Position numbers and translations under genes: made by a program | Assembly: GCF_004025585.1 (NCBI RefSeq) | Contig: NZ_QTZO01000001.1 | Span: forward strand, 1 to 64,000 | Direction of reading: 5' to 3' | Source: Pseudodesulfovibrio sp. S3 | Lineage (GTDB): Bacteria > Desulfobacterota > Desulfovibrionia > Desulfovibrionales > Desulfovibrionaceae | Length of the DNA stretch: 64,000 nucleotides | The notes under the pieces: model-generated | Seen by the model: the letters and a program-made list of their open reading frames with translations, nothing else | Database searches by the model: none | What the model was told of the DNA's origin: nothing | Shown here: piece by piece, positions 19,795 through 30,661 of the stretch | Layout of the letters: every line of letters starts with the position of its first letter | Numbering within the stretch: position 1 is the stretch's first letter

Positions 19795-19842
19795 CGCCGG
19801 TCTCGAAGTGCTTTTATTCATTGAAATACAAGGATATTCAGT

Positions 19843-19989
19843 ATGTCAGCAACCTCGTATATATTTATTGCCAATGTAGCCGTATGGCTCGGTGTGGCCG
19901 GGTACCTCGTGTTTTTGGCCTCCAAGTCCACAGGGCTGGAGAAACGTGTCCGGCAGTTGGAACTACTGGGAGAAGATCATGACGGATAG
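19843..19989 (+). CDS. ccmD: Small membrane protein CcmD
   Basis: A 48-residue frame too short for many gene callers: MSATSYIFIANVAVWLGVAG, then a single hydrophobic helix (about 6-26) followed by KSTGLEKRVRQLELLGEDHD. That matches CcmD in size, topology (one helix, then a charged cytoplasmic tail with an RV/RQLELL pattern) and position after ccmC. CcmD helps release holo-CcmE from CcmABC. AGGA lies 9 nt before the ATG, and its end overlaps the next gene by 11 nt. Confidence 0.85.
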   Translation: MSATSYIFIANVAVWLGVAGYLVFLASKSTGLEKRVRQLELLGEDHDG

Positions 19990-20581
19990 CAGAACCGCAT
20001 TTGGGCGTAAGGCCGTCATTATTACCGTGGTCGTGGCTATCGGCGTCATGTTCGTGACCAGCTTCGTCTACCGCATGAATAATCCGAACCTGTTCGTGAA
20101 GGCGCAGCAGCGCCAGGGCATGGGAAATGCCGGAGATGATCATGGTGATGGCAGCGCCAATCAGGGAATGAACGGTGCCATGTCCAGGGTCAAGGAGTTC
20201 ATGGACCGGGTCGACAAGAATCCGGGTGACGTGGAGGCGCTTGTCGGGCTGGGCAATTCGTTCCTGATGATGCGTGCCTGGGACCGTGCGTTGGCTCCCC
20301 TGGAAAAGGCCCTGGAACTCCGGCCGGACGACACGACCATACTCAAGGCCATCGGCATTGCCCATTTCAACAAGGAAGAGTTCATCAAGGCGAGCGAGGC
20401 CTATGAAACCATTTTGAAAATCGACCCTCAGGATACCCTCGCACTTTTCAATTTGGGGGTTATTTACAAACATTATTTCAAAAAACCCGAGGTTGCCGGA
20501 ACGTACTTCGAGAAGGTCCTGGCCCTGGAAAAAGAAGATGCGGATATGATAAAGCTGGCACGCGAGGAGCTTGGAAAATGA
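19979..20581 (+). CDS. TPR protein of the Ccm cluster (CcmI/NrfG-like)
   Basis: A 200-residue protein with one N-terminal membrane helix (about 14-32) and a C-terminal TPR domain (about 75-195) of three repeats (VEALVGLGNSFLMMRAWDRA, ILKAIGIAHFNKEEFIKASEAY, ALFNLGVIYKHYF). In Ccm systems the TPR part of CcmI or NrfG holds the apocytochrome c for heme attachment. That is the probable role here, last in the cluster and with no ccmH to partner it. The ATG at 19979 lies inside the end of ccmD, with GGGAGA just before it. The frame extends upstream to 19892 but without a sensible start. Confidence 0.8.
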   Translation: MTDSRTAFGRKAVIITVVVAIGVMFVTSFVYRMNNPNLFVKAQQRQGMGNAGDDHGDGSANQGMNGAMSRVKEFMDRVDKNPGDVEALVGLGNSFLMMRAWDRALAPLEKALELRPDDTTILKAIGIAHFNKEEFIKASEAYETILKIDPQDTLALFNLGVIYKHYFKKPEVAGTYFEKVLALEKEDADMIKLAREELGK

Positions 20582-20633
20582 TAAAATCCGTAAAACCGGA
20601 TAATTAGCCCCCCTGTGCTCAGGTCGGATATTA

Positions 20634-20661
20634 TTGACAAGAGTTTGAAAATAACTACAAT
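20634..20661 (+). promoter_or_regulatory. Sigma70-type promoter of livK
   Basis: A full consensus -35 TTGACA (20634-20639) and TACAAT (20656-20661) are separated by 16 bp and lie about 109 bp before the livK start. The match makes this the best promoter call in the window. The leader of about 100 nt may carry further control. Confidence 0.7.
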
Positions 20662-20769
20662 ATCACATTCCATAGCAGAATCCGTTGGAAACGGAGTGTT
20701 GTGTGAACATCTGCTTGTCGTGCATATTCATATGGGAATGAACCTTTATACATTTTTAGGAGAGGAAGC

Positions 20770-21948
20770 ATGAGAGTCAAACTGAGTCTGATCGCTCTGT
20801 GTCTCGTCATGGTGGCCATGCTGGCTGCGTGTGGCGGGGAAGAAGAGAAAGCCGAGAAAGCCGACCAGAAAGCCGATGTTGAAACCGGCGAGATCGCAGC
20901 TCCGGCGACCCCGCTGGTCCTCGGTGTCGCTGGCGCCCATTCAGGCGACCTGGCCTCCTACGGCCTGCCCAGTGTCAATGCCGCCAAGCTTGTGGTCAAG
21001 AAGATAAACGCTGCTGGCGGTATCAACGGTGCCATGGTTGAGGTCGTTGCCCAGGACGACCAGTGCAAGCCCGAACTGGCCACAAACGCCGCTACCAAGA
21101 TGCTTTCCGACGGTGTGAAGATCGTTCTCGGTCATATCTGCTCCGGCGCCACCAAGGCCGCGCTGCCCATCTATCTGGACGGCAAGATCGTTCTCATGTC
21201 CCCTTCCGCCACCAACCCGCCGTTGACCCAGTCCGGCGAGTACCCGAATTTCTTCCGCACCATCGCTCCTGATGATGCCCAAGCCGCCCTCGAAGTCGCC
21301 TTCGTCAAGAGCCTCGGTCTCAAGAAGATCGCCGTCATTCACGACAAGGGTGACTACGGCAAGGGGTTTGCCTCTTTCTGCCAGCAGTTCATCGAAGCCG
21401 AAGAGGGCGTCGAAGTTGTCCTGTTCGAAGGCGTGACTCCCGGCGCCGTGGATTATTCCGCTGTCGTTCAGAAGATCAAGAGCGCCGAGGCTGACGCCGT
21501 CATCTTCGGTGGGTACCATCCCGAAGCTTCCAAGATCGTCACCGGCCTGCGCAAGAAGGATATCAACATTCCCTTCCTGTCCGATGACGGCGTGAAGGAC
21601 GACACCTTCATCAAGGTCGCCGGCAAGTACGCCGATGGCGTCTATGCTACCGGTCCCATGGACTTCTCTTCCAATCCCATCTATCAGGAAGCCGTTGCCG
21701 CCCACAAGGCCGAGTTCGGCTCTGACCCCGGCCCGTTCTTCCCCGAAGCCTACTCCGCTGCCCTGGCTCTGCTCAAGGCTGTCGAGTACGCCGGCAGCAC
21801 CGACTACGACAAGGTCATCGACGCCCTGCATACCCAGTACGTTGACACCGCTGTCGGCAAGATCAGGTTCGACGCCAAGGGCGATGCCGAGGGTGTTGGT
21901 TTTGCTATCTACCAAGTGAAAGACGGCAAGTACATGGAAGTTAAGTAG
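20770..21948 (+). CDS. livK: Branched-chain amino acid ABC transporter substrate-binding lipoprotein
   Basis: A 392-residue lipoprotein. The signal peptide ends in the lipobox LAAC (Cys21) followed by an acidic/lysine linker (GGEEEKAEKADQKADVETG). The type I periplasmic binding fold (Leu/Ile/Val-binding) follows, with SGDLASYGLPSVNAAKL, GHICSGATKAALPIY, MSPSATNPPLTQ and the FGGYHPEASKIV hinge. It captures branched-chain amino acids for the four downstream genes. AGGAGAGG precedes the ATG. A hairpin after the gene may lower expression of the rest. Codon use is strongly biased, suggesting high expression. Confidence 0.95.
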   Translation: MRVKLSLIALCLVMVAMLAACGGEEEKAEKADQKADVETGEIAAPATPLVLGVAGAHSGDLASYGLPSVNAAKLVVKKINAAGGINGAMVEVVAQDDQCKPELATNAATKMLSDGVKIVLGHICSGATKAALPIYLDGKIVLMSPSATNPPLTQSGEYPNFFRTIAPDDAQAALEVAFVKSLGLKKIAVIHDKGDYGKGFASFCQQFIEAEEGVEVVLFEGVTPGAVDYSAVVQKIKSAEADAVIFGGYHPEASKIVTGLRKKDINIPFLSDDGVKDDTFIKVAGKYADGVYATGPMDFSSNPIYQEAVAAHKAEFGSDPGPFFPEAYSAALALLKAVEYAGSTDYDKVIDALHTQYVDTAVGKIRFDAKGDAEGVGFAIYQVKDGKYMEVK

Positions 21949-21972
21949 TTATTGAGTTCTAGCTGCATTTGA

Positions 21973-22008
21973 CCAGGGGACGGGCAGGAGCCTGTCCCCT
22001 GGATTTAT
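21973..22008 (+). terminator. Hairpin between livK and livH (partial terminator or 3' stabiliser)
   Basis: CCAGGGGACGGGC and GCCTGTCCCCTGG form a 13 bp stem with one G-U pair around AGGA, followed by ATTTATTT. It sits between the binding protein and the first permease gene, where such hairpins commonly give more binding protein than transporter. Confidence 0.65.
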
Positions 22009-22030
22009 TTAATGAACAGGAATATAAGTA

Positions 22031-22933
22031 ATGGAATATTTCCTTGAGCTGTTTATGGGTGGCCTTACCCGCGGCAGTATCTACGCCCTGATTGCTTTGG
22101 GCTACACCATGGTCTATGGCATAATCGAGCTCATCAACTTTGCCCACGGCGAGATTTACATGATCGGTGCCTTTACCGGACTTATCGTTGCCGGTCTGCT
22201 GACCATGTATGGGTTCCCGGGCGTTTCCATTCTGGCTATCGCCATAGTCTGTGCCGTGATCTGGTCTGCGGCCTACGGCTACACCATTGAAAAGGTGGCC
22301 TACAAGCCCTTGCGCGGAGCGCCCCGGTTGTCGCCGCTCATTTCGGCCATCGGCATGTCGATCTTCTTGCAGAATTACGTCATGCTCGCCCAGACCTCGG
22401 ATTTTCTTCCCTTCCCGGAACTCATCCCGGAATTCGCCTTCATGGATAAAATGGGGTCCATAATCAGTTCCGCCGAGCTGGTCATTATTCTTGCCACAAC
22501 CGCATCCTGCGTCGGCCTGACCCTGTTCATCAAGTTCACCAAGCTGGGCAAGGCCATGCGCGCCACTGCACAGAACCGCAAGATGGCCATGCTGGTCGGC
22601 ATCAACGTGGACATGGTCATTTCCGCGACCTTTGTCATCGGTTCCAGCCTGGCGGCCGTGGGCGGTGTTCTCATCGCCTCGCACATCGGGCAGATCAACT
22701 ATTATATCGGCTTCATCGCAGGCATCAAGGCCTTTACCGCAGCGGTGCTCGGCGGCATCGGCTCCATTCCCGGCGCCATGCTCGGTGCCCTGGTCCTCGG
22801 GCTGACCGAGGCGTTCGCAACGGGGTACGTTTCCTCCGACTACGAGGATGTCTTCGCTTTCTTGTTGCTCGTTCTGATCCTGATCTTCAGGCCGTCGGGC
22901 ATCATGGGCAGGGAAAAGACGCAGAAGGTGTAG
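22031..22933 (+). CDS. livH: Branched-chain amino acid ABC transporter permease LivH
   Basis: A 300-residue inner-membrane permease with about eight helices. The typical LivH N-terminus GGLTRGSIYALIALGYTMVYGIIELINFAHGE is intact, as are the conserved GLTLFIKFTKLGKAMRATAQNR coupling loop and AAVLGGIGSIPGAMLGALVLG. It forms the channel with LivM. CAGGAAT before the ATG is a modest ribosome site. Confidence 0.96.
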   Translation: MEYFLELFMGGLTRGSIYALIALGYTMVYGIIELINFAHGEIYMIGAFTGLIVAGLLTMYGFPGVSILAIAIVCAVIWSAAYGYTIEKVAYKPLRGAPRLSPLISAIGMSIFLQNYVMLAQTSDFLPFPELIPEFAFMDKMGSIISSAELVIILATTASCVGLTLFIKFTKLGKAMRATAQNRKMAMLVGINVDMVISATFVIGSSLAAVGGVLIASHIGQINYYIGFIAGIKAFTAAVLGGIGSIPGAMLGALVLGLTEAFATGYVSSDYEDVFAFLLLVLILIFRPSGIMGREKTQKV

Positions 22934-22981
22934 TTCAAGATTATCGCGGCCCAGCGCCGTTTATCGTGCAAGGAATATAAC

Positions 22982-24271
22982 GTGAACAATTCAAGCAATA
23001 CCCTGAACCAGGGCTTTCTGAAGTTCTTCTTCACAGCCGGATGCGACAGTTTCGCCCATGCCATGAAGAAGTCCCTGCTGGCCGCTTTGTGGTTCGTCTT
23101 CCTGACATTCCCGATCATGGTCATCCGGGTCAACACCATTGAGAAAACCGTTGTGTGGCATTGGGAACGGATCGGATACATAGCGGTTTCCATTTTCTTC
23201 GGATCGTTTGTCTGGCGTTGGCTTTTGGCCCGCAAGGAACTGAAAAAGGACGAGTCCAGAAATGAAACCGGGTTGGAGGTTCTGCTGACCAAAGTGCAGT
23301 CCAACGCCGGTCTCAAGTACGCCGCCCTCGGCCTGATCGGCCTGATCGCGGTTCTGTTCCCCCAGGTGGTCGATCTGTATCAGACCAACATCATGATTTC
23401 CTGTCTGGTCTACATCGTGCTCGGACTCGGTTTGAACATAGTGGTGGGGCTGGCCGGACTGCTTGACCTTGGCTACGTCGCCTTTTACGCCATCGGGGCC
23501 TACGCCTACGCATTGTGCAACATGCATTGGGACATCGGGTTCTGGTATATGTTGCCCGTGGGCGCAATCCTCGGTGCCATTCTCGGCATTCTTCTCGGTT
23601 TTCCGGTCCTGCGCCTTCGCGGGGACTATCTGGCCATCGTCACCTTGGGCTTCGGTGAGATCATCCGACTGATACTCGAAAACTGGGGCGATGTGACCAT
23701 GGGGCCTTCCGGAATTTCCTCCATCGCCCGGCCCGGCCTGTTCGGCGTCAAGCTCGGTGTCATCGCCTCCACCGAATACATGTACTACATCATGATCGGC
23801 CTGCTGATCTTCACCATCTTCAGCGTCAACCGGTTGCAGAATTCGCGTATAGGGCGGGCATGGCTTGCCCTGCGCGAGGACGAGATAGCCTGTCAGGCCA
23901 TGGGCATCGACAAGGTCAAGACCAAGCTCATGGCCTTTGCCCTGGGCGCCACCTGGGCAGGTATGGCCGGCGTGGTCTTTGCGGCCAAGACGACCTTCAT
24001 CAATCCGGCCTCGTTTACCTTCTGGGAATCGGCCATCATCCTGTCCATCGTGGTCATCGGCGGCATGGGGTCCATTCGCGGGGTCATCGCGGGTGCCATC
24101 ATTTTGGTGCTGCTGCCTGAATATCTGCGTGATTTCGCCGAGTTCAGGATGCTGCTGTTCGGGGCCATCATGGTCTTGGTCATGGTTTTCAGGCCCCAGG
24201 GACTGATCAGCGCCAAGCGCAAGATCTACGCATACACAGCTACCAACACTGCGAGCGCAGGCAATGAATAA
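22982..24271 (+). CDS. livM: Branched-chain amino acid ABC transporter permease LivM
   Basis: A 429-residue permease that starts with GTG, supported by AAGGAA 6 nt upstream. The N-terminal ~110 residues hold two extra hydrophobic segments and a charged loop (KELKKDESRNETG). The LivM core then follows: GLGLNIVVGLAGLLDLGYVAFYAIGAYAYAL, LRGDYLAIVTLGFGEIIRLILENW, and the coupling loop GRAWLALREDEIACQAMGIDK. The end overlaps livG by 8 nt. Confidence 0.95.
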   Translation: MNNSSNTLNQGFLKFFFTAGCDSFAHAMKKSLLAALWFVFLTFPIMVIRVNTIEKTVVWHWERIGYIAVSIFFGSFVWRWLLARKELKKDESRNETGLEVLLTKVQSNAGLKYAALGLIGLIAVLFPQVVDLYQTNIMISCLVYIVLGLGLNIVVGLAGLLDLGYVAFYAIGAYAYALCNMHWDIGFWYMLPVGAILGAILGILLGFPVLRLRGDYLAIVTLGFGEIIRLILENWGDVTMGPSGISSIARPGLFGVKLGVIASTEYMYYIMIGLLIFTIFSVNRLQNSRIGRAWLALREDEIACQAMGIDKVKTKLMAFALGATWAGMAGVVFAAKTTFINPASFTFWESAIILSIVVIGGMGSIRGVIAGAIILVLLPEYLRDFAEFRMLLFGAIMVLVMVFRPQGLISAKRKIYAYTATNTASAGNE

Positions 24272-25058
24272 TCCAGTTTTGAACGTCAATGCCGTGAGCA
24301 AGGACTTCGGGGGCATCCGCGCCCTGGACGAAGTCGATCTCGTGGTAAACGACAAGGAAATCGTGGCCCTGATCGGGCCCAACGGAGCAGGCAAAACCAC
24401 TTTCTTCAATTGTATTACCGGTATTTATACACCCACGGCCGGTGATGTGCTCATTGACCCCAAGGCCGCTGGTACGGCACTGCGCATCAACGGCAAAAAA
24501 CCGAACGTCGTGACCGAGTTGGGCATGGCCCGCACATTCCAGAACATCCGGCTTTTTCCTTCCATGACCGCCCTTGAGAACGTCATGATCGGCACCCACT
24601 GCCGAACCAAATCGTCCATATGGGGAGCCATTTCCCGCAACAAGGCCACCCGTGAGGAAGAACGGGCTGTCACCCAGCGGGCCTATGAGTTGCTGAAACT
24701 GGTGGGGCTTGAGGAGTTCATCAATGAGCTGGCCACCAATATGCCCTACGGCAAGCAGCGCAGGCTCGAAATAGCCCGCGCCCTGGCCACGGACCCGTTT
24801 CTCCTGCTTCTGGACGAACCTGCCGCGGGCATGAACCCCCAGGAGACCCTGGAACTTGAGCAGCTTATCGTGGATATCCGCGAACAGTTCAATATTTCCA
24901 TCATGCTCATCGAACACGATATGAAGATGGTCATGTCCATGTCCGACCGCATCTACGTCCTCGACTACGGGCGCATGATCGCCAACGGAACCCCGGAGGA
25001 AATAGCCGCCAACCCTGATGTCATCAAGGCGTACCTCGGGGAGGAACACAATGACTAG
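24264..25058 (+). CDS. livG: Branched-chain amino acid ABC transporter ATPase LivG
   Basis: A 264-residue ATPase with Walker A GPNGAGKTT, the family-specific LARTFQNIRLF-type stretch (GMARTFQNIRLFPSMTALENVMIG), a signature replaced by MPYGKQRRLEIARAL, and Walker B LLLLDEPAAGMNP. It energises LivHM with LivF. The overlap with both neighbours indicates translational coupling. Confidence 0.96.
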   Translation: MNNPVLNVNAVSKDFGGIRALDEVDLVVNDKEIVALIGPNGAGKTTFFNCITGIYTPTAGDVLIDPKAAGTALRINGKKPNVVTELGMARTFQNIRLFPSMTALENVMIGTHCRTKSSIWGAISRNKATREEERAVTQRAYELLKLVGLEEFINELATNMPYGKQRRLEIARALATDPFLLLLDEPAAGMNPQETLELEQLIVDIREQFNISIMLIEHDMKMVMSMSDRIYVLDYGRMIANGTPEEIAANPDVIKAYLGEEHND

Positions 25059-25767
25059 AATGCTCGAACTCAGGAACGTTAGCAGTTTTTACGGGAATAT
25101 ACAGGCCCTGTACGACATCAACCTGCACATTGACCGTGGCGAGATCATTACCCTGATCGGGGCCAACGGTGCCGGCAAGTCCACGACCCTCATGACCGTG
25201 TGCGGCGTTGTCCAGGCCGGTCAGGGACAGGTGCTTTATCAGGACGAAGATATCACCAGGGAAGCCCCCAACAAGATCGTGGGGCACGGTATCTGCCAGG
25301 TTCCCGAAGGGAGGCTCATCTTCCCGGAGTTGACCGTCCAGGAAAACCTGGACATGGGCGCATTCATGCGTTCCGACAAGGCCAGCATCAAGCGGGACAT
25401 GGAGTACTGCTTCGACCTGTTCCCCATCCTGGCGGAGCGTCGCCGACAGCAGGGCGGAACCCTCTCCGGCGGCGAGCAGCAGATGCTGGCCATTGCCCGC
25501 GCCCTTATGGCCCGGCCTGCGCTGCTGTTGCTGGACGAACCGTCCATGGGACTGGCCCCGTTGGTGGTCAAGCAGATTTTCGAGATCATCAAGAAAGTCA
25601 ATGCGGAAAACAATACAACCATCTTCCTGGTGGAACAGAACGCCAACCTTGCGCTCAAGATAGGCCATCGGGGTTATGTCATGGAAAACGGGAGAGTGGT
25701 GCTCTCCGACACCTGCGACAAGCTCTTGGAAAATGAGCAGGTGAAACGGGCCTACCTGGGTCTATAA
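25051..25767 (+). CDS. livF: Branched-chain amino acid ABC transporter ATPase LivF
   Basis: A 238-residue ATPase with Walker A GANGAGKST, signature LSGGEQQMLAIARAL and Walker B LLLLDEPSMGLAP. The ATG at 25051 overlaps the end of livG by 8 nt and has GGGGAGG upstream. The in-frame start at 25018 is inside livG and less likely. It is the last gene of the liv operon, and a hairpin follows. Confidence 0.96.
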   Translation: MTRMLELRNVSSFYGNIQALYDINLHIDRGEIITLIGANGAGKSTTLMTVCGVVQAGQGQVLYQDEDITREAPNKIVGHGICQVPEGRLIFPELTVQENLDMGAFMRSDKASIKRDMEYCFDLFPILAERRRQQGGTLSGGEQQMLAIARALMARPALLLLDEPSMGLAPLVVKQIFEIIKKVNAENNTTIFLVEQNANLALKIGHRGYVMENGRVVLSDTCDKLLENEQVKRAYLGL

Positions 25768-25771
25768 TTGA

Positions 25772-27295
<1,524 letters not shown>

Positions 27296-27365
27296 CCCCC
27301 GGTGCGACATCACGGGAAGTTAATTCGTCTTTTCATTTGTCTCATTGTGAATTAGAGAGAAACTC

Positions 27366-28910
27366 ATGCACGACAATAGAGTACTTATCCTTGATTTTGG
27401 CAGTCAGTTCACCCAGCTGATCGCGCGCAGAGTGCGCGAGGCCGGGGTTTATTCGGAAATTCATCCCTGCAACGTCGATCCCGAGCGGGTCAAGGCATTT
27501 AAACCTTCCGCGCTGATCCTGTCCGGCGGTCCGTCCAGCGTGCTGGAAGGCGGCTGCCCGGATCTGAACATGGAATACCTGAACATGGGCATTCCGGTGC
27601 TCGGCATCTGCTACGGAATGCAGCTTTTGGCTCACAACCTCGGCGGCAGGGTCGTGGCTTCCACCGACCGCGAATACGGTCGTGCGAAGTTCATGGCGCA
27701 GAATGATTGCATTCTGTTTGACGGCATTGACGAGAAGGACGACCTGACCGTCTGGATGTCCCACGGCGACCGGGTGGAAGCGCTTCCCGAGGGGTTCGTC
27801 CCCATGGGCAAGACCGATTCCATCGAGTTCGGTGCCATGGGCAACGTCGAAAAGAAGATCTACGCCTTGCAGTTCCATCCCGAAGTGGCCCACACAGTGG
27901 GCGGTTCCACCATCATCCAGAATTTCTTGTTCAAGGTGGCGGAGCTTGAGGCATCCTGGTCCATGGCCTCCTTCGTGGACACCACCATCGAGGCCCTGAA
28001 GGAGCAGGTGGGCGACGCCAAGGTCGTGCTCGGCCTGTCCGGCGGCATCGACTCCACCGTGGCTGCGGTCATGCTGCACAAGGCTATCGGCAAGAACCTG
28101 CACTGCATTTTCGTGGATAACGGCCTGCTGCGGATGGGCGAAAAAGAGGAAGTGATCGCGTTTCTGGCCGAGCACTTCGAATTGAACGTCAAGTTGGTCG
28201 ATGCGGCCGACGAGTTCTTGTCTGATCTGAAGGGCGTGGAAGACCCGGAAAAGAAACGCAAACTCATCGGCTACAAGTTCATCGAGGTCTTTGACCGCGA
28301 GGCCAAGGCCATTGAGGGCGTGGAATTCCTGGGCCAGGGCACCCTGTACCCGGACGTCATCGAATCCGAATCCTTCAAGGGACCCTCTGCGGTCATCAAG
28401 TCCCATCACAACGTGGGCGGCTTGCCCGAGAAGATGAATCTCAAGCTGGTGGAACCGTTGCGCGAGTTGTTCAAGGACGAAGTGCGCCGCGCGGCATATG
28501 AACTCGGGTTGCCCGAGCACATCATCTGGCGTCAACCGTTCCCGGGACCGGGGCTGTCCATCCGCATCATCGGCGAAGTGACGGAGGAGCGCCTGAAAAT
28601 CCTGCGTCTGGCCGACCGCATCGTGCAGAACGAGATGGTCGCCTCGGACTGGTACCGCAAGGTCTGGCAGGGCTTTGCCGTGCTCCTGCCGCTCAAGACC
28701 GTGGGTGTCATGGGCGACGGCCGCACCTACGAGAACGTCATTGCCCTGCGTATCGTTGATTCCCTTGACGCCATGACTGCTGACTGGTCCCGGTTGCCGT
28801 CCGAGGTTCTGGCCCGCATGTCGAATCGGATCATCAATGAAGTCAAAGGCGTCAATCGTGTGGTTCTCGATATTTCCTCCAAGCCTCCGAGCACCATCGA
28901 GTGGGAATAA
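27366..28910 (+). CDS. guaA: GMP synthase (glutamine-hydrolysing)
   Basis: Converts XMP to GMP using glutamine and ATP. The 514-residue protein has an N-terminal class I glutamine amidotransferase ([15 protein letters not shown] with the nucleophilic Cys near residue 82, and [10 protein letters not shown]), an ATP-pyrophosphatase domain with PP-loop [12 protein letters not shown], and the C-terminal dimerisation domain ending KPPSTIEWE. Complete and of normal length. Confidence 0.98.
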   Translation: MHDNRVLILDFGSQFTQLIARRVREAGVYSEIHPCNVDPERVKAFKPSALILSGGPSSVLEGGCPDLNMEYLNMGIPVLGICYGMQLLAHNLGGRVVASTDREYGRAKFMAQNDCILFDGIDEKDDLTVWMSHGDRVEALPEGFVPMGKTDSIEFGAMGNVEKKIYALQFHPEVAHTVGGSTIIQNFLFKVAELEASWSMASFVDTTIEALKEQVGDAKVVLGLSGGIDSTVAAVMLHKAIGKNLHCIFVDNGLLRMGEKEEVIAFLAEHFELNVKLVDAADEFLSDLKGVEDPEKKRKLIGYKFIEVFDREAKAIEGVEFLGQGTLYPDVIESESFKGPSAVIKSHHNVGGLPEKMNLKLVEPLRELFKDEVRRAAYELGLPEHIIWRQPFPGPGLSIRIIGEVTEERLKILRLADRIVQNEMVASDWYRKVWQGFAVLLPLKTVGVMGDGRTYENVIALRIVDSLDAMTADWSRLPSEVLARMSNRIINEVKGVNRVVLDISSKPPSTIEWE

Positions 28911-28943
28911 TCCTAAAGACTCAACTGGATTTTAGGTGAATAC

Positions 28944-29300
28944 ATGTTTGGAATAGGTGGACCTGAATTACTGATCATATGCGTGGTGGCGCTCATCGTC
29001 ATCGGTCCCAAGAAGTTGCCCGAGCTGCTCCGCTCGCTGGGCAAGGGGGTGGCCGAGTTCAAGCGCGTGGGCAATGAAGTCAAGTCGACCCTGGACGACG
29101 AGGTCACCAAGGCGGAGAGCGAAGCCCGCAAGCAGGAAGTCGAGGCCGAGCTGGCCCGCCGCAAGGCGGAAAAGGCCAAGCAGGAAGCTGAAACGACTGT
29201 GGCAGCAGAGTCTGCACCTGAAGAAGCTGGGCAGGAAAAGGGGCAGGGCGAGCCTGTTGCAGCCGCTCCAGAGACCGCACCCGAAGAGAACAAGGCCTAG
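28944..29300 (+). CDS. tatB: Twin-arginine translocase TatA/TatB-type subunit
   Basis: A 118-residue protein with the family's N-terminal helix ([20 protein letters not shown]), GPKKLPEL hinge and amphipathic helix, then a charged, Glu/Lys-rich coiled region and a low-complexity C-terminus. The glutamate in the first helix and the [15 protein letters not shown] pattern resemble TatB more than TatA, but the two are hard to tell apart. It precedes tatC by 6 nt. No second Tat small subunit is in the window. Confidence 0.85.
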   Translation: MFGIGGPELLIICVVALIVIGPKKLPELLRSLGKGVAEFKRVGNEVKSTLDDEVTKAESEARKQEVEAELARRKAEKAKQEAETTVAAESAPEEAGQEKGQGEPVAAAPETAPEENKA

Positions 29301-29306
29301 ATTCGC

Positions 29307-30545
29307 ATGAGCTCCGAAAAAGATGACGTGAAGGCTCCTGAAGAAGAGCTTGTGGAAGAGACCCCTGTCGATCCTACTGACGACCCCGGTGCCGACCCCG
29401 AACTCTACGATCAGGGTGTGCCTGTGGTGCCCGAAGCCGTGGAGGAACACGAAGAGCCCTTGACCGGCGGCGGGGGTGGCGACAACAGCACTCCGGGCGG
29501 CGACGGGACTGCTTCTGGAGACCCGGAATCGTCCGAAGAGACGGACGAGGAGGAGAGTCAGGAGAAGGAAGAGGAGGGGCATATGTCCCTGCTCGATCAT
29601 CTCGGAGAACTGCGCATTCGCCTGACGCGTTCTTTCATCGCCATCGCCATCGGCATGGTGGCCTGTTATTCCTTTGCCGAGCAGATGTTCAACATCCTCA
29701 TGGAGCCGATGCTCAAGGTGTTCCAGCAGCAGGCTGCGAAAAATCCCATGTTGACTCCGGGTTTTTACGAGGATTTGGGCCGTGCCTTGGGTGCCGTGCT
29801 TGCAGAAAAAGGCTTCCAGCATACCGAACAGTTGCCGCTCTTCATGGAGGGGCTGCAGAAATCGCTTATGCAATTGGCCCAGGAAGGGCATTTCCAGTAC
29901 ACCTATCCTGCGGAAGCGTTCTTTTCGCATATCCTCATTTCCATAGTGGCCGGTCTGTTCCTGGTCAGCCCTTATGTCTTTGCCCAGATATGGGGTTTCA
30001 TCGCGCCAGGTCTTTACGAGCATGAGCGCAAGTGGATGATCCCCATGGCCGTCATCTCGGCGCTGTTCTTCACCACCGGCGCCCTGTTCGGTTATTTCGT
30101 CGTCTTTCCCTTCGGTTTTGAATTCTTTGCCGGATTTGCCACTGAAGGTATCCAGTTTACACCCAAGCTGAACGAATATTTGAGCTTCTGCCTGAAACTC
30201 CTGTTCGCTTTCGGTTTTGTTTTCGAATTGCCGCTTTTCATATTCTTCCTGGCCCGTCTGGGCATGGTCTCTTCGGCCGGCCTGAGAAAGAAGCGCAAGT
30301 ACGCCATTCTCATTGGATTTGTCGTGGCCGCCATATTGACGCCGCCGGACCCGTTCACTCAGTGCCTCATGGCCGGACCGCTGATCATACTGTATGAGCT
30401 CGGTATCTGGGTGGCCTATTTCTTCGGCAAGAAGGAGAAGCGTCATCTCAAGAAGCAGGCCGAGGAGGAAGCAAGAGTTCAGGCGGAAATGGATGCAGTA
30501 GCAGCCGAAGCCGGAAAAGCCGAAGCAGGGGCTGGTCAGAAATAG
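29307..30545 (+). CDS. tatC: Twin-arginine translocase subunit TatC with acidic N-terminal extension
   Basis: A 412-residue frame. The TatC core starts at MSLLDHLGELRIRLTRSF (about residue 93) and has six membrane helices, with the conserved FxxxE pattern in FAFGFVFELPLFIFFL and the LTPPDPFTQ-type segment. Two features are odd. The first ~92 residues are a strongly acidic, Gly/Ser-containing low-complexity tract. The first periplasmic loop is also enlarged (about residues 140-200). An internal ATG at 29583 has a strong GAGGAGG site 5-6 nt upstream and would give a conventional 320-residue product, so the true start is uncertain. A strong terminator follows. Confidence 0.9.
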   Translation: MSSEKDDVKAPEEELVEETPVDPTDDPGADPELYDQGVPVVPEAVEEHEEPLTGGGGGDNSTPGGDGTASGDPESSEETDEEESQEKEEEGHMSLLDHLGELRIRLTRSFIAIAIGMVACYSFAEQMFNILMEPMLKVFQQQAAKNPMLTPGFYEDLGRALGAVLAEKGFQHTEQLPLFMEGLQKSLMQLAQEGHFQYTYPAEAFFSHILISIVAGLFLVSPYVFAQIWGFIAPGLYEHERKWMIPMAVISALFFTTGALFGYFVVFPFGFEFFAGFATEGIQFTPKLNEYLSFCLKLLFAFGFVFELPLFIFFLARLGMVSSAGLRKKRKYAILIGFVVAAILTPPDPFTQCLMAGPLIILYELGIWVAYFFGKKEKRHLKKQAEEEARVQAEMDAVAAEAGKAEAGAGQK

Positions 30546-30555
30546 ACTCTCATGG

Positions 30556-30602
30556 CCGGGCAGGTGAGCCGAAAAAGGCTGAACCTGCCCGGTTTATTTT
30601 TC
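30556..30602 (+). terminator. Terminator after tatC
   Basis: CCGGGCAGGT and ACCTGCCCGG form a perfect 10 bp stem around 17 nt, which itself contains GCC/GGC pairs, followed by TTTATTTTTC. Confidence 0.85.
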
Positions 30603-30661
30603 TAGACTTTTCCTATATGCATAGGTGTGAAGGTCAATTTCTACCGTGAAAGGAGTGCGCT

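Noticed and set aside
22991-24409. Long minus-strand frame opposite livM and livG
   Set aside because: A shadow: Asp/His/Gly-rich sequence produced by the complement of G+C-rich genes with clear family matches. The same applies to the long antisense frames at 34766-36211, 44293-45879, 48276-49988 and 54182-55831.
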